Shown in pieces: positions 9,321 to 17,858 of a stretch of DNA of 64,000 bases. A program made the translations under genes and the position numbers. Under the pieces are notes generated by a model. The model was not told the origin of the DNA. It did not search any database and was given only the letters and a program-made list of their open reading frames with translations. The stretch covers positions 271,097 to 335,096 of the forward strand of contig NZ_JACHHN010000004.1 in NCBI RefSeq assembly GCF_014202765.1, written 5' to 3'. Within the stretch, counting starts at the first letter, position 1. Each line of letters starts with the position of its first letter. The DNA comes from Silvimonas terrae (GTDB taxonomy: Bacteria; Pseudomonadota; Gammaproteobacteria; Burkholderiales; Chitinibacteraceae).

Positions 9321-9851
9321 TTAGTGCATGACCGGTGGCGCGGGCTGCGGGACCGGCCCTGGCACCACGGTTGGCGGGGCGGGCGGTGATCCGGCATCCA
9401 CCCGGATCACCTGACCGTTTTCCGCATGCCAGACCACAAGGCGCTTGGCCTTGTGCCATTGTTCGACATCCGGCTGGGGAACATTGTAAAACGCAGCCAG
9501 ATCCTGATCGGTCACGGTCGGGCGCGGTTTGCGCCGATCGTAGCCCCTGAACCGCAGATAGTTGTACATGGCCCAGCCGACAAAAATCCCGCCCAGCACG
9601 GTCAGCGTGCCCACATAGGATGCGGCCAGGTGTTCAAAGGCAATGAAGCCCCGCAACTGGATCATGTGGTGCCAGGCAAAAAAGCCCTCGCCCAGCCAGC
9701 CGGCAGCGGTCAACAGCGGCAACCACAAATAGCCCCAGAATGCCCAGAACAGCGCAGAGAACGAGCCATAGGTCAGCCGCTGGCGGCGGGTTTGCCAGTC
9801 TGGACGCTCAATGATCAGGTGTGTTGCCGAAACCGGCGGCAAATCCATCAT
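9321..9851 (-). CDS. pgaD: PGA synthase subunit PgaD
   Basis: 176 residues with two membrane helices (about 35-55 and 78-98) followed by a cytoplasmic segment, as in PgaD. In E. coli, PgaD pairs with the glycosyltransferase PgaC, and c-di-GMP binding to the pair switches on polymer synthesis. This copy is longer than E. coli PgaD (137 residues) because of a proline-rich C-terminal tail (about 145-176). Its start overlaps the pgaC stop by four bases (ATGA), so the two are translationally coupled. Sequence conservation in PgaD is low, so identification leans on gene order and topology. Confidence 0.9.
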   Translation of the reverse strand: MMDLPPVSATHLIIERPDWQTRRQRLTYGSFSALFWAFWGYLWLPLLTAAGWLGEGFFAWHHMIQLRGFIAFEHLAASYVGTLTVLGGIFVGWAMYNYLRFRGYDRRKPRPTVTDQDLAAFYNVPQPDVEQWHKAKRLVVWHAENGQVIRVDAGSPPAPPTVVPGPVPQPAPPVMH

Positions 9852-11161
9852 GATTTGGTACCCACATAGTGTTCATGCGCGGGCGGGTGTGGTGTCTGCG
9901 CAGTTTGCTGAATGCCCCGGTCAGGGCTGACCCATACCGCCCGCGAGTTACGCTTGCGCATGAGTGTTTTGGGCACGGCCCAGATGGTGGTCAGCATGTT
10001 CAGCAACCAGTACGCCAGCGGATACCACACCATCCAGTAGTAGGACTTGCCCATGCCTTCGTCGTATTGCGAGTCCAGCCGCAGCGCGACGCCAATCTGC
10101 ATCAAACAGGTCACGCCGATCACCACCCCGTTCCACCCCGGCAGGATGGTCTGGATATACAAGGGTTGCGGCAGTGGCATAAAGAGGCCGAGGAACCACA
10201 GCAGCGTGACGCCACCCATGATGTAGGCCCAGGCCACGCTCAACAGGAACTCGGCGTAGATCGCCCACATGCGGCGCTTGCGCCAGAACAGCAGCGACGG
10301 CAGATATTTGATCAGCACCTGCACCCCGCCCATGGCCCAGCGCAGGCGCTGCTTCCACAGCCCCTTGAGGGTTTCCGGCATCAAAATCCAGCAGCAGGCT
10401 TTGGGTTCGTAACGGATATCCCAGTGTGCAATCTGCAGTTTCCAGGAAATGTCGATGTCTTCGGTCAGCATCTCCGGGCTCCAGTAGCCCACGTCGTGCA
10501 GCGCGGCGCGGCGGAACGCGCCCACCACGCCAGAGATGGTGAAAATGCGGCCATAGGTGCGCTGGGCGCGCTTGATCATGCCGATGATGGAAGAGAACTC
10601 GCCCACCTGCAGTTTGCCCAGCAGGGTCGAGCGATTGCGGATGCGCGGGTTGCCGGTAATGGCGCCCAGGCGCGGGCCGTGGACAAAGTGCTGCATGAAC
10701 CAGGCGGCGGCGTACTCATCCAGCAGCGCATCGCCATCAATGCAGATCAGGAACTCGTATTTGGCCATCAGCGCGGCGGTGTTCAGACCCATGGCCTTGC
10801 CCTGGTTGGTGGCCAGGTGGATCACCCGCAGACGCGGATATTGCTCGGCCAGGTCATCCAGAATGGCGCCGGTGTCATCTTTACTGCCATCGTTGACAGC
10901 AATCACTTCAAACAGCGGATAGCGCTGGCACATCAACTGGGCGATGGTCTCGCGCGCGTTTTCACCTTCGTTGTGCATGGGCACAATCAAAGACACGCCC
11001 GGGTAGTGATCCAGAATCGGCGGAATCTGCACGCCCACCGTCTGCCGTTCAAAACGCCAGTAGTAATGCACCGCGCCGATCATCCACATCCAGGCCATGG
11101 TCAGCGGATAAAAGAACGCAAACTGCAGCAGCAGCGTGGAGAGGGAGGCCAGTGTATTCAC
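9848..11161 (-). CDS. pgaC: Poly-beta-1,6-N-acetylglucosamine synthase PgaC
   Basis: 437 residues. It is a GT2-family processive glycosyltransferase with two N-terminal membrane helices, a cytoplasmic catalytic domain and C-terminal helices. UDP-GlcNAc polymerisation motifs are intact: NDGSKDD, IDGDA (the DxD), TEDIDISW and QRLRWAMGG (the QxxRW acceptor motif). It builds and exports the beta-1,6-GlcNAc matrix polymer through the inner membrane with PgaD. Four-base overlaps with both pgaB and pgaD mark a tightly coupled operon. Confidence 0.96.
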   Translation of the reverse strand: MNTLASLSTLLLQFAFFYPLTMAWMWMIGAVHYYWRFERQTVGVQIPPILDHYPGVSLIVPMHNEGENARETIAQLMCQRYPLFEVIAVNDGSKDDTGAILDDLAEQYPRLRVIHLATNQGKAMGLNTAALMAKYEFLICIDGDALLDEYAAAWFMQHFVHGPRLGAITGNPRIRNRSTLLGKLQVGEFSSIIGMIKRAQRTYGRIFTISGVVGAFRRAALHDVGYWSPEMLTEDIDISWKLQIAHWDIRYEPKACCWILMPETLKGLWKQRLRWAMGGVQVLIKYLPSLLFWRKRRMWAIYAEFLLSVAWAYIMGGVTLLWFLGLFMPLPQPLYIQTILPGWNGVVIGVTCLMQIGVALRLDSQYDEGMGKSYYWMVWYPLAYWLLNMLTTIWAVPKTLMRKRNSRAVWVSPDRGIQQTAQTPHPPAHEHYVGTKS

Positions 11162-13131
11162 TTGCCGCTCCGGTACGGAAAGCTGCGCAGCGAGAAGCGC
11201 TCGATCAATTCGTCGAGTTTGGGCTGGTCGCGCACAAAGTCATCGGGGTAGTAGCCGTAGTTACGGGCGCCGGCGTCAATCAGCACATCCATTTGTGTGG
11301 CCAATTCGTGGCCGCTGATCGGGGTGCTGGTTTTCCAGTCGGTGGCTTGCAGTTCAAACACGCTTTTATCCAGCGCGCCGGGAATCTGGCCCACGGTTTG
11401 CGCCAGGTTCTTCAGCCACGGCAGCGGCTCTTTGGCGCCTTCCATATACGGCATCGCCATGATGGCGGTGTAATCGTAGTGATTGAGGAAATCCGGCAAG
11501 GATTGCGCAAACCAGGCTTGTGATTCCGGCTGCAAGATCACGCGGGCGTAGATGTTACGGGCGGTTTTCAGATTGGGTTGCCACTGGCGTACCCGGTCGG
11601 CCAGTTGCATGGAAAAGTCGGTCAGATACGCGGTCTTGAGCGTGCTCCAGCGGCTGGCCAGGGCCGGGTCTTTGCGGATGTCCGCCACGGACCCCGGCAG
11701 ACCCCAGCTTTGGTACACGGCACGGGCGGCCGGGCTGTCATCTTCAAAGTCAGTCAGGGTGGCGTCGTCATGGAACAGCACGCCCTGGAAGATGGCGTGG
11801 GTGGCCAGGTCTTCATACAGATCGCCAATCAACGCCCGCGCGGCCGGGTCAAACGGGCTCAGGCGATGATACGCATTGGCCCCCTTGGGATCGCTGGCGG
11901 TCACCACATGGCTGGCCAGCGGGTCTTTCTCTGGCAGCACATACGCCATCAGCGGCATCCAGGCGTAGACCTTCACACCCGCACGCGTTTCCAGTTGCCA
12001 AGCGGCGCGGCTGAACAAATCGGCGCGCATGGGCAAGTGGCGATTGGGGAAATACAGCGCCGTGGCCGCGCCCGCGCCAGAGGGGTCGGCATATGCTTGC
12101 AGAAACACCGTGGTGGCGCCGCTGGCTTTGACGCGGTCCAGCAATTTGCCCAGGTTGAGTTCCTGCTGCTTGGGGTCCGCGTCGTAGACGTAATCCAGGT
12201 CCACATGCATGACGCGGATCGGGCGGACTGAGGACGCGCGCATGGCGGCGTCCAGTGCTTTGGTGCTCTCGCCATCGTTATGCGTGATCAGCACGCGGCG
12301 CAGCCGATCCAGCCCCACATCCGGGCTGTTGGTGCCGTCATCCAGCGTCAGCGTGATGGGCATGCCGGCGGCTTTGGCGGCGTTGATGGTGGCCTGGTTG
12401 TAACGCCCATACGGCCACACCATCACACGCGGGGCCTTGCCGATATGTTTGGCGATCACATCCGAGTTTTGTTGCAGGTCAGACCGGATGCGCGACTGAT
12501 ACTCATCGTCGCTTTCGTACAAACCGGTGCTGGGGTCATACACATGGGTGATCAGGGCCGGCAACTGATTGCCTTGCGGGTTGGCCTGGCTGCCGTGGTG
12601 CTCGTTGAAGCTGTGCGAGGCAATCTCGACGAGGCCAGAGTCCGACAACTCCTTGATCTGCGCCCAGGTCATGATGTCATCCCGGCTGTAATTGCGGGAT
12701 TCGGCGGTGATCTCGGCACCTTCGGTGGCGTCGATCCAGTGACCGACGATGCCTTGTACGGCGTGATAACCAAACGCTTTGAGCAGCGGGAATACGTTGG
12801 TGTAAAAGCTGCGATAACCGTCGTCAAAGCTCAGCAGAATGGCTTTGGGTGGCAGCGGCTTCTTGCCGGCACGGGCGTCCAGGATGTCGTCCACGCTGAT
12901 CACGTGGTAACCGTTTTCCCGCAGCCACTCAAAGTGCTGCGCCAGTCGGCGCGTGCTGACCGCATAGGGATCGGGCAACACCCAGACGTCGTCGCGCACT
13001 TCGTGGTAGCACAGCACTTCAAAGCTGTCGGCCGGCCAGGTGGCGGTATCGGCGCGGGCCGGCAAGGCCAGCACCAGGGCCGCCAGGGCCAGTGCGGCAA
13101 AGTGCCGGAGCAAGGTATGCACATTGGGCAT
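11158..13131 (-). CDS. pgaB: Poly-beta-1,6-GlcNAc N-deacetylase PgaB
   Basis: 657 residues. The N-terminal NodB deacetylase domain (about 35-280) has the catalytic pair in LLSFDDGY and the metal-binding histidines in ASHSFNEHHG. The C-terminal half (about 310-640) is the GH153-type domain with DLDYVYDAD. PgaB partially de-N-acetylates the polymer in the periplasm before export by PgaA. The signal peptide (LALPARA-DT) has no lipobox cysteine, so unlike the E. coli lipoprotein it appears to be processed by signal peptidase I. The start lies two bases after the pgaA stop and overlaps pgaC at the other end. Confidence 0.95.
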   Translation of the reverse strand: MPNVHTLLRHFAALALAALVLALPARADTATWPADSFEVLCYHEVRDDVWVLPDPYAVSTRRLAQHFEWLRENGYHVISVDDILDARAGKKPLPPKAILLSFDDGYRSFYTNVFPLLKAFGYHAVQGIVGHWIDATEGAEITAESRNYSRDDIMTWAQIKELSDSGLVEIASHSFNEHHGSQANPQGNQLPALITHVYDPSTGLYESDDEYQSRIRSDLQQNSDVIAKHIGKAPRVMVWPYGRYNQATINAAKAAGMPITLTLDDGTNSPDVGLDRLRRVLITHNDGESTKALDAAMRASSVRPIRVMHVDLDYVYDADPKQQELNLGKLLDRVKASGATTVFLQAYADPSGAGAATALYFPNRHLPMRADLFSRAAWQLETRAGVKVYAWMPLMAYVLPEKDPLASHVVTASDPKGANAYHRLSPFDPAARALIGDLYEDLATHAIFQGVLFHDDATLTDFEDDSPAARAVYQSWGLPGSVADIRKDPALASRWSTLKTAYLTDFSMQLADRVRQWQPNLKTARNIYARVILQPESQAWFAQSLPDFLNHYDYTAIMAMPYMEGAKEPLPWLKNLAQTVGQIPGALDKSVFELQATDWKTSTPISGHELATQMDVLIDAGARNYGYYPDDFVRDQPKLDELIERFSLRSFPYRSGK

Positions 13132-13133
13132 GA

Positions 13134-15665
13134 TCAGAATTTCCAGTCCAGTGTGGTGCGAACGGCGTAATCGGTTTCCGGATTGCCGTCATACACAGCG
13201 CGACCCACGCTGGCGCCTACGCGCCAGTCGTGCAGCGCATCGATCTGGTAGTCGAGTTCGTAATCGGCAGCGGCAATCACCGCGCTGCCATAGCTTTGTT
13301 GCCAGTTGTCACCCACGCTCAGCGTGAGCGTGTGGCTAACCTGGCGCTCGTACTGGCGCCACTCTACCCAGCGGTTGATCATGGAGGCCGATGCGGCCAC
13401 CTGGCTGGACGGGTTGAAATAGCTGGCGTTGTCCGCAGAGAGCGAGTTGTGCGTGCCGCCCACATCCAGACGCGCATCCATCTGGTAGTACGGCTGGCTG
13501 ATGATGCGGCGCTGGCCGTAGACACCCCAGTTCACCCGGTTGTTGTCATCCGAGAAACGGCCATTGGCGGCAGAAATGCCCGCCTCGGCCGATTCGTTCC
13601 AGCGGTAGCGAAAACCCACGCTGTAAAAGTCGGTATGCACGCCATCGTTGAAGGCACGCAACGGGGTGTCGTCGCCGTTGTGGGCGTAGCCGAAATCCAG
13701 ATTCCAGAAGTCGGTGGGGTGATAGCTGAGCGCCACGTGCCCGCCGACATCGCCGGCAGAGCCGTTGGCACCATCCACTTGTGCCTCGCCCGACCAGGTC
13801 GGCGCGCGGTATTCCATGCCGGCACCGGCTTCGCGCTGCAACAGGTTTTCCACGCTGTCGCGGCTTTGCTGCCAGCCCACATGGGCGTAGGCACGCCAGT
13901 TCCAGTCGATGGGCTGACTGTAAAAGCGCGTATCAAAGGTGATATCGGTAACGTCGCTGTTGTCGCTGCCGTTATTCGACAAGCCTTCTTTGCCGCCGCC
14001 GCTCCGACCCATGCGCAGCGTGGAGATCATTTCCGGCCGCATATGATCTTGCCAGGCCTGCGCCATACGGGTGGTGGCGTCGTCATCCGGCAGGGCCTGG
14101 CGGGCGCGGGCCAGATCGGCGGCGGCAGACTGATAGTCCTGGGCATCCATATGCGCGTCAAAAGTCGGCGGCAGCGCCCAGACATAATCCGGCGAGGCGG
14201 TTTGCAAGCGGGTCAGCAGCGTAATGGCACGGCGCGGCCAGCCGCGCAGGCGGTCTATCGATGCCTGTGCGGCGCTGATGTCTTCGTTGCCGGGTGCGCG
14301 GTGGTGCAAATCGTCGACCCGGCGCTGGGCATCAGCCAGTTGTTCAGAGTAAGCACGCACCTGGGCGGCCAGCAGTTGTGCCGCCGGATAATCCTGGTTT
14401 TCCAGGCGCAGCGCCGGATACGCGTTGTTGCGCCATTCCGGGGTATCGGCCACCAGTTGGTCGGCGGCGGCGATGGCCGCTTGCGGGTGCTCGGCCTCCA
14501 GCTGCGCATAAACATAGGTCACGTGCGCGTCAAAATCCCCGGCTTTGGCGGCAAAGGCTTCATCCAGCAAGCGGATCGCCACCAGCGGCTGGCGCACGGC
14601 CAGAAATGCGCTGGCGGCGGGCACTTTCACCCACGGCGGGATCGGCGCATGTTGCGTCTCAAGGCTTTGATAGAGCTTGACCGCATCTTGCATGCGGCGG
14701 CGGTTGACCAGCGCTTCCACCAGGTCATATTGCTGAGCAAAGAGCGCGTCGTCGCCAGCGGCTTCCGGGCCACGCAAGGCGGTGACGTGTGCCTGGCCAT
14801 TGGCAATGGCTTTGTCGGTCAGCGTCCAGCGCGTGGGCGAATCGGCGCGGCTGTTGTCGGCCTCTGCCTTGCCCCAGCGGATTTCCCGCTGCACGGCCGC
14901 CGTTTTGGCTGCGGCCAGATCAGCCGGCTTGAGGGTCAAGGTGGTAGAGAGCGCCAGATGCGGGGCGCTCATGCGCAAGGTGGCGACAAAGCGTGATTCC
15001 GCCGCCGTGCGGTTGGCTGGGTCCAGCGTTTGCAGGTGATCGCACCAGTAGAGCACTTGCGCGTAATTGGTCAGCACGCTGTAGACGTGGATGAACATCT
15101 CGGAAAGCGCAATCTTGTCTTTGGGCTCAAGAATGTCTTCGTCCACCACTTTGAGGCGTGCCAGTGCTTTTTCTGGCTTGTTGCGCTGCAGGTCAAGCTG
15201 GGTCAGGGAAATCTGCACATCAAAGCGGGCGGGATCACGCCGACCCAGCACTTCATACAGTGTCTGGGCGGCATCAAGATGGGCAAGATGTTTTTCGGCA
15301 TCAGCCCAGGCGGCCAGCACGTAAAGCGGCGCGGTGTCCGGGTCCAGCCCGTCTGCGGCAGCCACGGCATCGGCATCGCGCCCGGCCCAGACCGAGACCG
15401 CAATCAGGTCGTTGCGAAAACGCAGCTCTGCCGGGTGGGCGGCGTGCAGCGCCTGCAAGGTGCTGGCGGCGCTATCCAGATGACTGTTGCGGGCATCTTC
15501 TACAGCCTGCTTGTAGCGGGCTTCTTCCTCGGCAGAAACCGGGGACTGCGCCGCGTATGCACCCGTTGAGAGCGTAAGTAATGCAAGGGAAAACTCCAGC
15601 ATTGAGCGCCGTGCAGTACGCCAGCTTGTATCTGGCCAGAAAAATACAGCAGTCCGGACGCTCAT
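13134..15665 (-). CDS. pgaA: PGA outer-membrane export porin PgaA
   Basis: 843 residues, first gene of pgaABCD. An N-terminal signal segment ends near TGAYAA-QSP. A periplasmic TPR superhelix (about 45-530) follows, which in PgaA binds deacetylated polymer and PgaB. The C-terminal part (about 550-843) is a 16-strand barrel ending in an aromatic residue (LDWKF). AAGG precedes the start by eight bases. The ATG used leaves a long n-region; an internal ATG 21 codons on (MLEFSLALL) would give a more typical signal peptide. Confidence 0.93.
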   Translation of the reverse strand: MSVRTAVFFWPDTSWRTARRSMLEFSLALLTLSTGAYAAQSPVSAEEEARYKQAVEDARNSHLDSAASTLQALHAAHPAELRFRNDLIAVSVWAGRDADAVAAADGLDPDTAPLYVLAAWADAEKHLAHLDAAQTLYEVLGRRDPARFDVQISLTQLDLQRNKPEKALARLKVVDEDILEPKDKIALSEMFIHVYSVLTNYAQVLYWCDHLQTLDPANRTAAESRFVATLRMSAPHLALSTTLTLKPADLAAAKTAAVQREIRWGKAEADNSRADSPTRWTLTDKAIANGQAHVTALRGPEAAGDDALFAQQYDLVEALVNRRRMQDAVKLYQSLETQHAPIPPWVKVPAASAFLAVRQPLVAIRLLDEAFAAKAGDFDAHVTYVYAQLEAEHPQAAIAAADQLVADTPEWRNNAYPALRLENQDYPAAQLLAAQVRAYSEQLADAQRRVDDLHHRAPGNEDISAAQASIDRLRGWPRRAITLLTRLQTASPDYVWALPPTFDAHMDAQDYQSAAADLARARQALPDDDATTRMAQAWQDHMRPEMISTLRMGRSGGGKEGLSNNGSDNSDVTDITFDTRFYSQPIDWNWRAYAHVGWQQSRDSVENLLQREAGAGMEYRAPTWSGEAQVDGANGSAGDVGGHVALSYHPTDFWNLDFGYAHNGDDTPLRAFNDGVHTDFYSVGFRYRWNESAEAGISAANGRFSDDNNRVNWGVYGQRRIISQPYYQMDARLDVGGTHNSLSADNASYFNPSSQVAASASMINRWVEWRQYERQVSHTLTLSVGDNWQQSYGSAVIAAADYELDYQIDALHDWRVGASVGRAVYDGNPETDYAVRTTLDWKF

Positions 15666-16039
15666 GCGGGAACCTTGATTCCTTTCAACATTTGTTAGAA
15701 TGTAAGACTAAAAATCGACAGATTCCCACACCTCGAGGTCGGAGTTTAATGAAAAAATCCAACCCACTCAACATATTGAGCAACGTTTATCGGAAATATA
15801 GTTATTTCTAGTCACGCGTTCATTTTGTAAGACAACTTCTTTAATGTTGCATACAAAAATGAAGTTTTTGCATTTTATGACAATATTCTGCCGCCAGGCG
15901 ACAAGTGGTCAGAAAATTCTGTTGTGAACATACGTAAGAAAGCACCGAGCGGATGCAGGAAGCAGCCCTCAAATGGCGCAGGAAAATTCAGGCAGGAAGA
16001 AAACGGGGCAAGACAGGGAAACCCGCCAGGCGGGCGCGC
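15666..16039. promoter_or_regulatory. pgaA upstream region
   Basis: Between siaD and pgaA, both on the minus strand. The segment 15690-15910 is strongly AT-rich against its surroundings and likely contains the pga promoter and leader. No strong terminator was seen after siaD, only a weak five-pair hairpin near 16021-16033, so readthrough from the sia genes into pga is possible. A short plus-strand reading frame with a good ribosome site lies inside (15749-15811). Confidence 0.45.
15749..15811 (+). CDS. Candidate 20-residue small protein in the pga upstream region
   Basis: ATG at 15749 preceded by GGAG at five-base spacing, encoding 20 residues that start MKKSNPLNIL and end with an aromatic, lysine- and tyrosine-containing tail. 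It lies antisense to the pga leader in AT-rich DNA. No family is recognised. It could be chance, but the ribosome site is better than expected for random sequence. Confidence 0.25.
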   Translation: MKKSNPLNILSNVYRKYSYF

Positions 16040-16762
16040 TTAGTCGCGGGCGCGCACAACCTGGTCACGGCCATTGCGCTTGGCAATGTAGAGCGCTTCA
16101 TCCGCGCGGGCGTAGGCACTTTCGAACGGCGTGCCGGTGTCATTCCAGCTCACCCCAAAGCTGGCGGTGACATTGCGTTCGATCGGCGCGCCAAAGATAT
16201 GGGCAGCCACGGCGGCCCGCATGCGCTCAGCGATCTCGAGCGCCTCATCCAGCGAGGTGTGCGGCAGCATGACGGTGAATTCTTCACCGCCCACCCGGCC
16301 AATCTCGCCGGTTTCTGGCACTACCGCCTGCAAATGCGCCACCACCGTTTGCAACACGGTGTCGCCAGCGGGGTGTCCGTAGGTGTCGTTAATGCGCTTG
16401 AAGTGATCCAGATCGAGCACGATCAGCGCCATGTCGCAACGTGAAAGCAGCTCATTGGATAACTCAATGACCGCCCCCCGGTTGAGCACGCCGGTCAGGG
16501 TATCGTGGCGGGCACGGTATTCCAGACTGAGTGCCAGCGCTTGCAGGCGCTGGTTGAGCACGGTCATTTCGCGCTCTTGCCGGTCGCTGCGGCGGATCAG
16601 CCGGCCGGTTTCCCGCAACAGGCGCTCGTAATGCCCGATCAATTCACCCAGCGCCAGCCGGTAAATGCCGGCGGGGGCGTGGGCGTCGTCAAACACCAGA
16701 CCGGCCTCCGCCAGGGCGGCATGTTCCAGGTCAAACAGATCGGGATCAGTCACGGTGGTCAA
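16040..16762 (-). CDS. siaD: SiaD-type diguanylate cyclase
   Basis: 240 residues: a short N-terminal segment, a helical stalk (about 30-80) and a GGDEF domain (about 85-240) with an intact RVGGEEF active site. It makes c-di-GMP from two GTP. The product-inhibition I-site (RxxD nine residues before GGEEF) is absent; the residues there are PETG. In Pseudomonas aeruginosa, SiaD is active only when bound by unphosphorylated SiaC, encoded just upstream here. The apparent start is a TTG two bases after the siaC stop; a GTG at 16753 is an alternative. Translational coupling is likely because no good ribosome site is visible. Confidence 0.9.
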   Translation of the reverse strand: MTTVTDPDLFDLEHAALAEAGLVFDDAHAPAGIYRLALGELIGHYERLLRETGRLIRRSDRQEREMTVLNQRLQALALSLEYRARHDTLTGVLNRGAVIELSNELLSRCDMALIVLDLDHFKRINDTYGHPAGDTVLQTVVAHLQAVVPETGEIGRVGGEEFTVMLPHTSLDEALEIAERMRAAVAAHIFGAPIERNVTASFGVSWNDTGTPFESAYARADEALYIAKRNGRDQVVRARD

Positions 16763-16764
16763 GT

Positions 16765-17154
16765 TCAGACGCCAGACAATGCGTGGTCGTGGAAATCCAG
16801 CGCGCCGAAGTCGTCACGCAGTTCCTGACCAAACTCAAGAATGGTGTCGTCTTCTTCATCGTGATACCAGTTCAGGGTGACCACGTTGCCCATCATGGCG
16901 GCCTGGTTAAAGGCGTCAAACAGGTTGAACAACACTTTGGTGCTGGAGCTGTTGAAATACGCCAGCGCCACGTTGACCACAATGTGCTGGCCCTGGCAGC
17001 TGGCCAGCCAGCTACGCACCTGGCTGATCACGTCACTGTAAAAAGCAGCGGCGTTTTCCGGGTAAGACTCACCCTTGAGGCTCAGCACATGCTGGCTGAA
17101 GCGAAAATCAACCTCTGGCGAGGTTGGGGTGGCGGCAATGTAGAGATCATCCAT
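16765..17154 (-). CDS. siaC: SiaC-type regulatory phosphoprotein (DUF1987)
   Basis: 129 residues covering the whole DUF1987/SiaC fold: TPTSPEVDF near the N-terminus, the central strand-helix FNSSSTKVLFNLFDAF (about 67-82) and the acidic NWYHDEEDDTILEFG. The Ser/Thr cluster at 69-72 corresponds to the region phosphorylated in P. aeruginosa SiaC (Thr68). There SiaB phosphorylates it, SiaA dephosphorylates it, and the free form activates SiaD. AGGAAA precedes the ATG. It lies between siaB and siaD with the same gene order as Pseudomonas. Confidence 0.92.
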   Translation of the reverse strand: MDDLYIAATPTSPEVDFRFSQHVLSLKGESYPENAAAFYSDVISQVRSWLASCQGQHIVVNVALAYFNSSSTKVLFNLFDAFNQAAMMGNVVTLNWYHDEEDDTILEFGQELRDDFGALDFHDHALSGV

Positions 17155-17204
17155 ATGTATTTCCTGTAGTGCGGTTGACCGGAAGTCCGTCTCAACGGTC
17201 GCGG

Positions 17205-17762
17205 TCAGATAATGGCCTTGATGTAGAACATGACGCGATCGGGCTCACCGGGCATCGGCACAAATTCAAATTCCAGCGGTTCGCTGGCATCGCGGGCCAT
17301 GGTCAGAAAGCCCACGCCCGCGCCTTTGCTATCGACGGGCGACTCTGAGCGCAGCGCTTCTTTGTAGGCTTGTTTGATTTCTTCCAGCGTCATGGTACGC
17401 AAGGGTTCAATCTTCTGCCGCAAAGAGTCAGCCAGATCTTGTTTGATGGGGTTGGCGCACAACAGATAGTAGTGATCGTTGTCGATGCCAATGCACACAG
17501 AACCGTGGCGCACTTCGTGGTTATCCAGGTCTGGCGGGGTCAGCGCATCGTCCGAGTAATGGATGATGTTCTGCGCCATTTCCACAAACGAGGAAAACAA
17601 CTTGCGCCGGGTTGGGCCGGCCATACCGGACACTTCAAGCCGCAATTTAAGCGCGTCGGCCATGGCGCCGACGATATGCTGCGAAAAATAACCCACGTAG
17701 TAAAAGATCACGTGGCGTTGCCGCGCTGCATCGCAGAAATCGCGGTATTGCTGGTAAATCAT
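17205..17762 (-). CDS. siaB: SiaB-type protein kinase
   Basis: 185 residues from the ATG at 17762, which has GGAG six bases upstream; an ATG six codons earlier is less well placed. The protein is a GHKL-like ATPase: SSFVEMAQNIIHYS resembles the N-box, and KGAGVGFLTMARDA the G-box. In P. aeruginosa, SiaB phosphorylates SiaC and so keeps SiaD inactive. It is soluble, with no membrane helix. It sits between siaA and siaC. Confidence 0.88.
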   Translation of the reverse strand: MIYQQYRDFCDAARQRHVIFYYVGYFSQHIVGAMADALKLRLEVSGMAGPTRRKLFSSFVEMAQNIIHYSDDALTPPDLDNHEVRHGSVCIGIDNDHYYLLCANPIKQDLADSLRQKIEPLRTMTLEEIKQAYKEALRSESPVDSKGAGVGFLTMARDASEPLEFEFVPMPGEPDRVMFYIKAII

Positions 17763-17858
17763 GGTGTGCTCCGACAACATTGTCCGTTTAAGGCTTGTTT
17801 ACGTTCTGATGCGCGCAGGGTCAGCCAAGGCGAAACGATGCGCAGTAGAACGCAGGGT

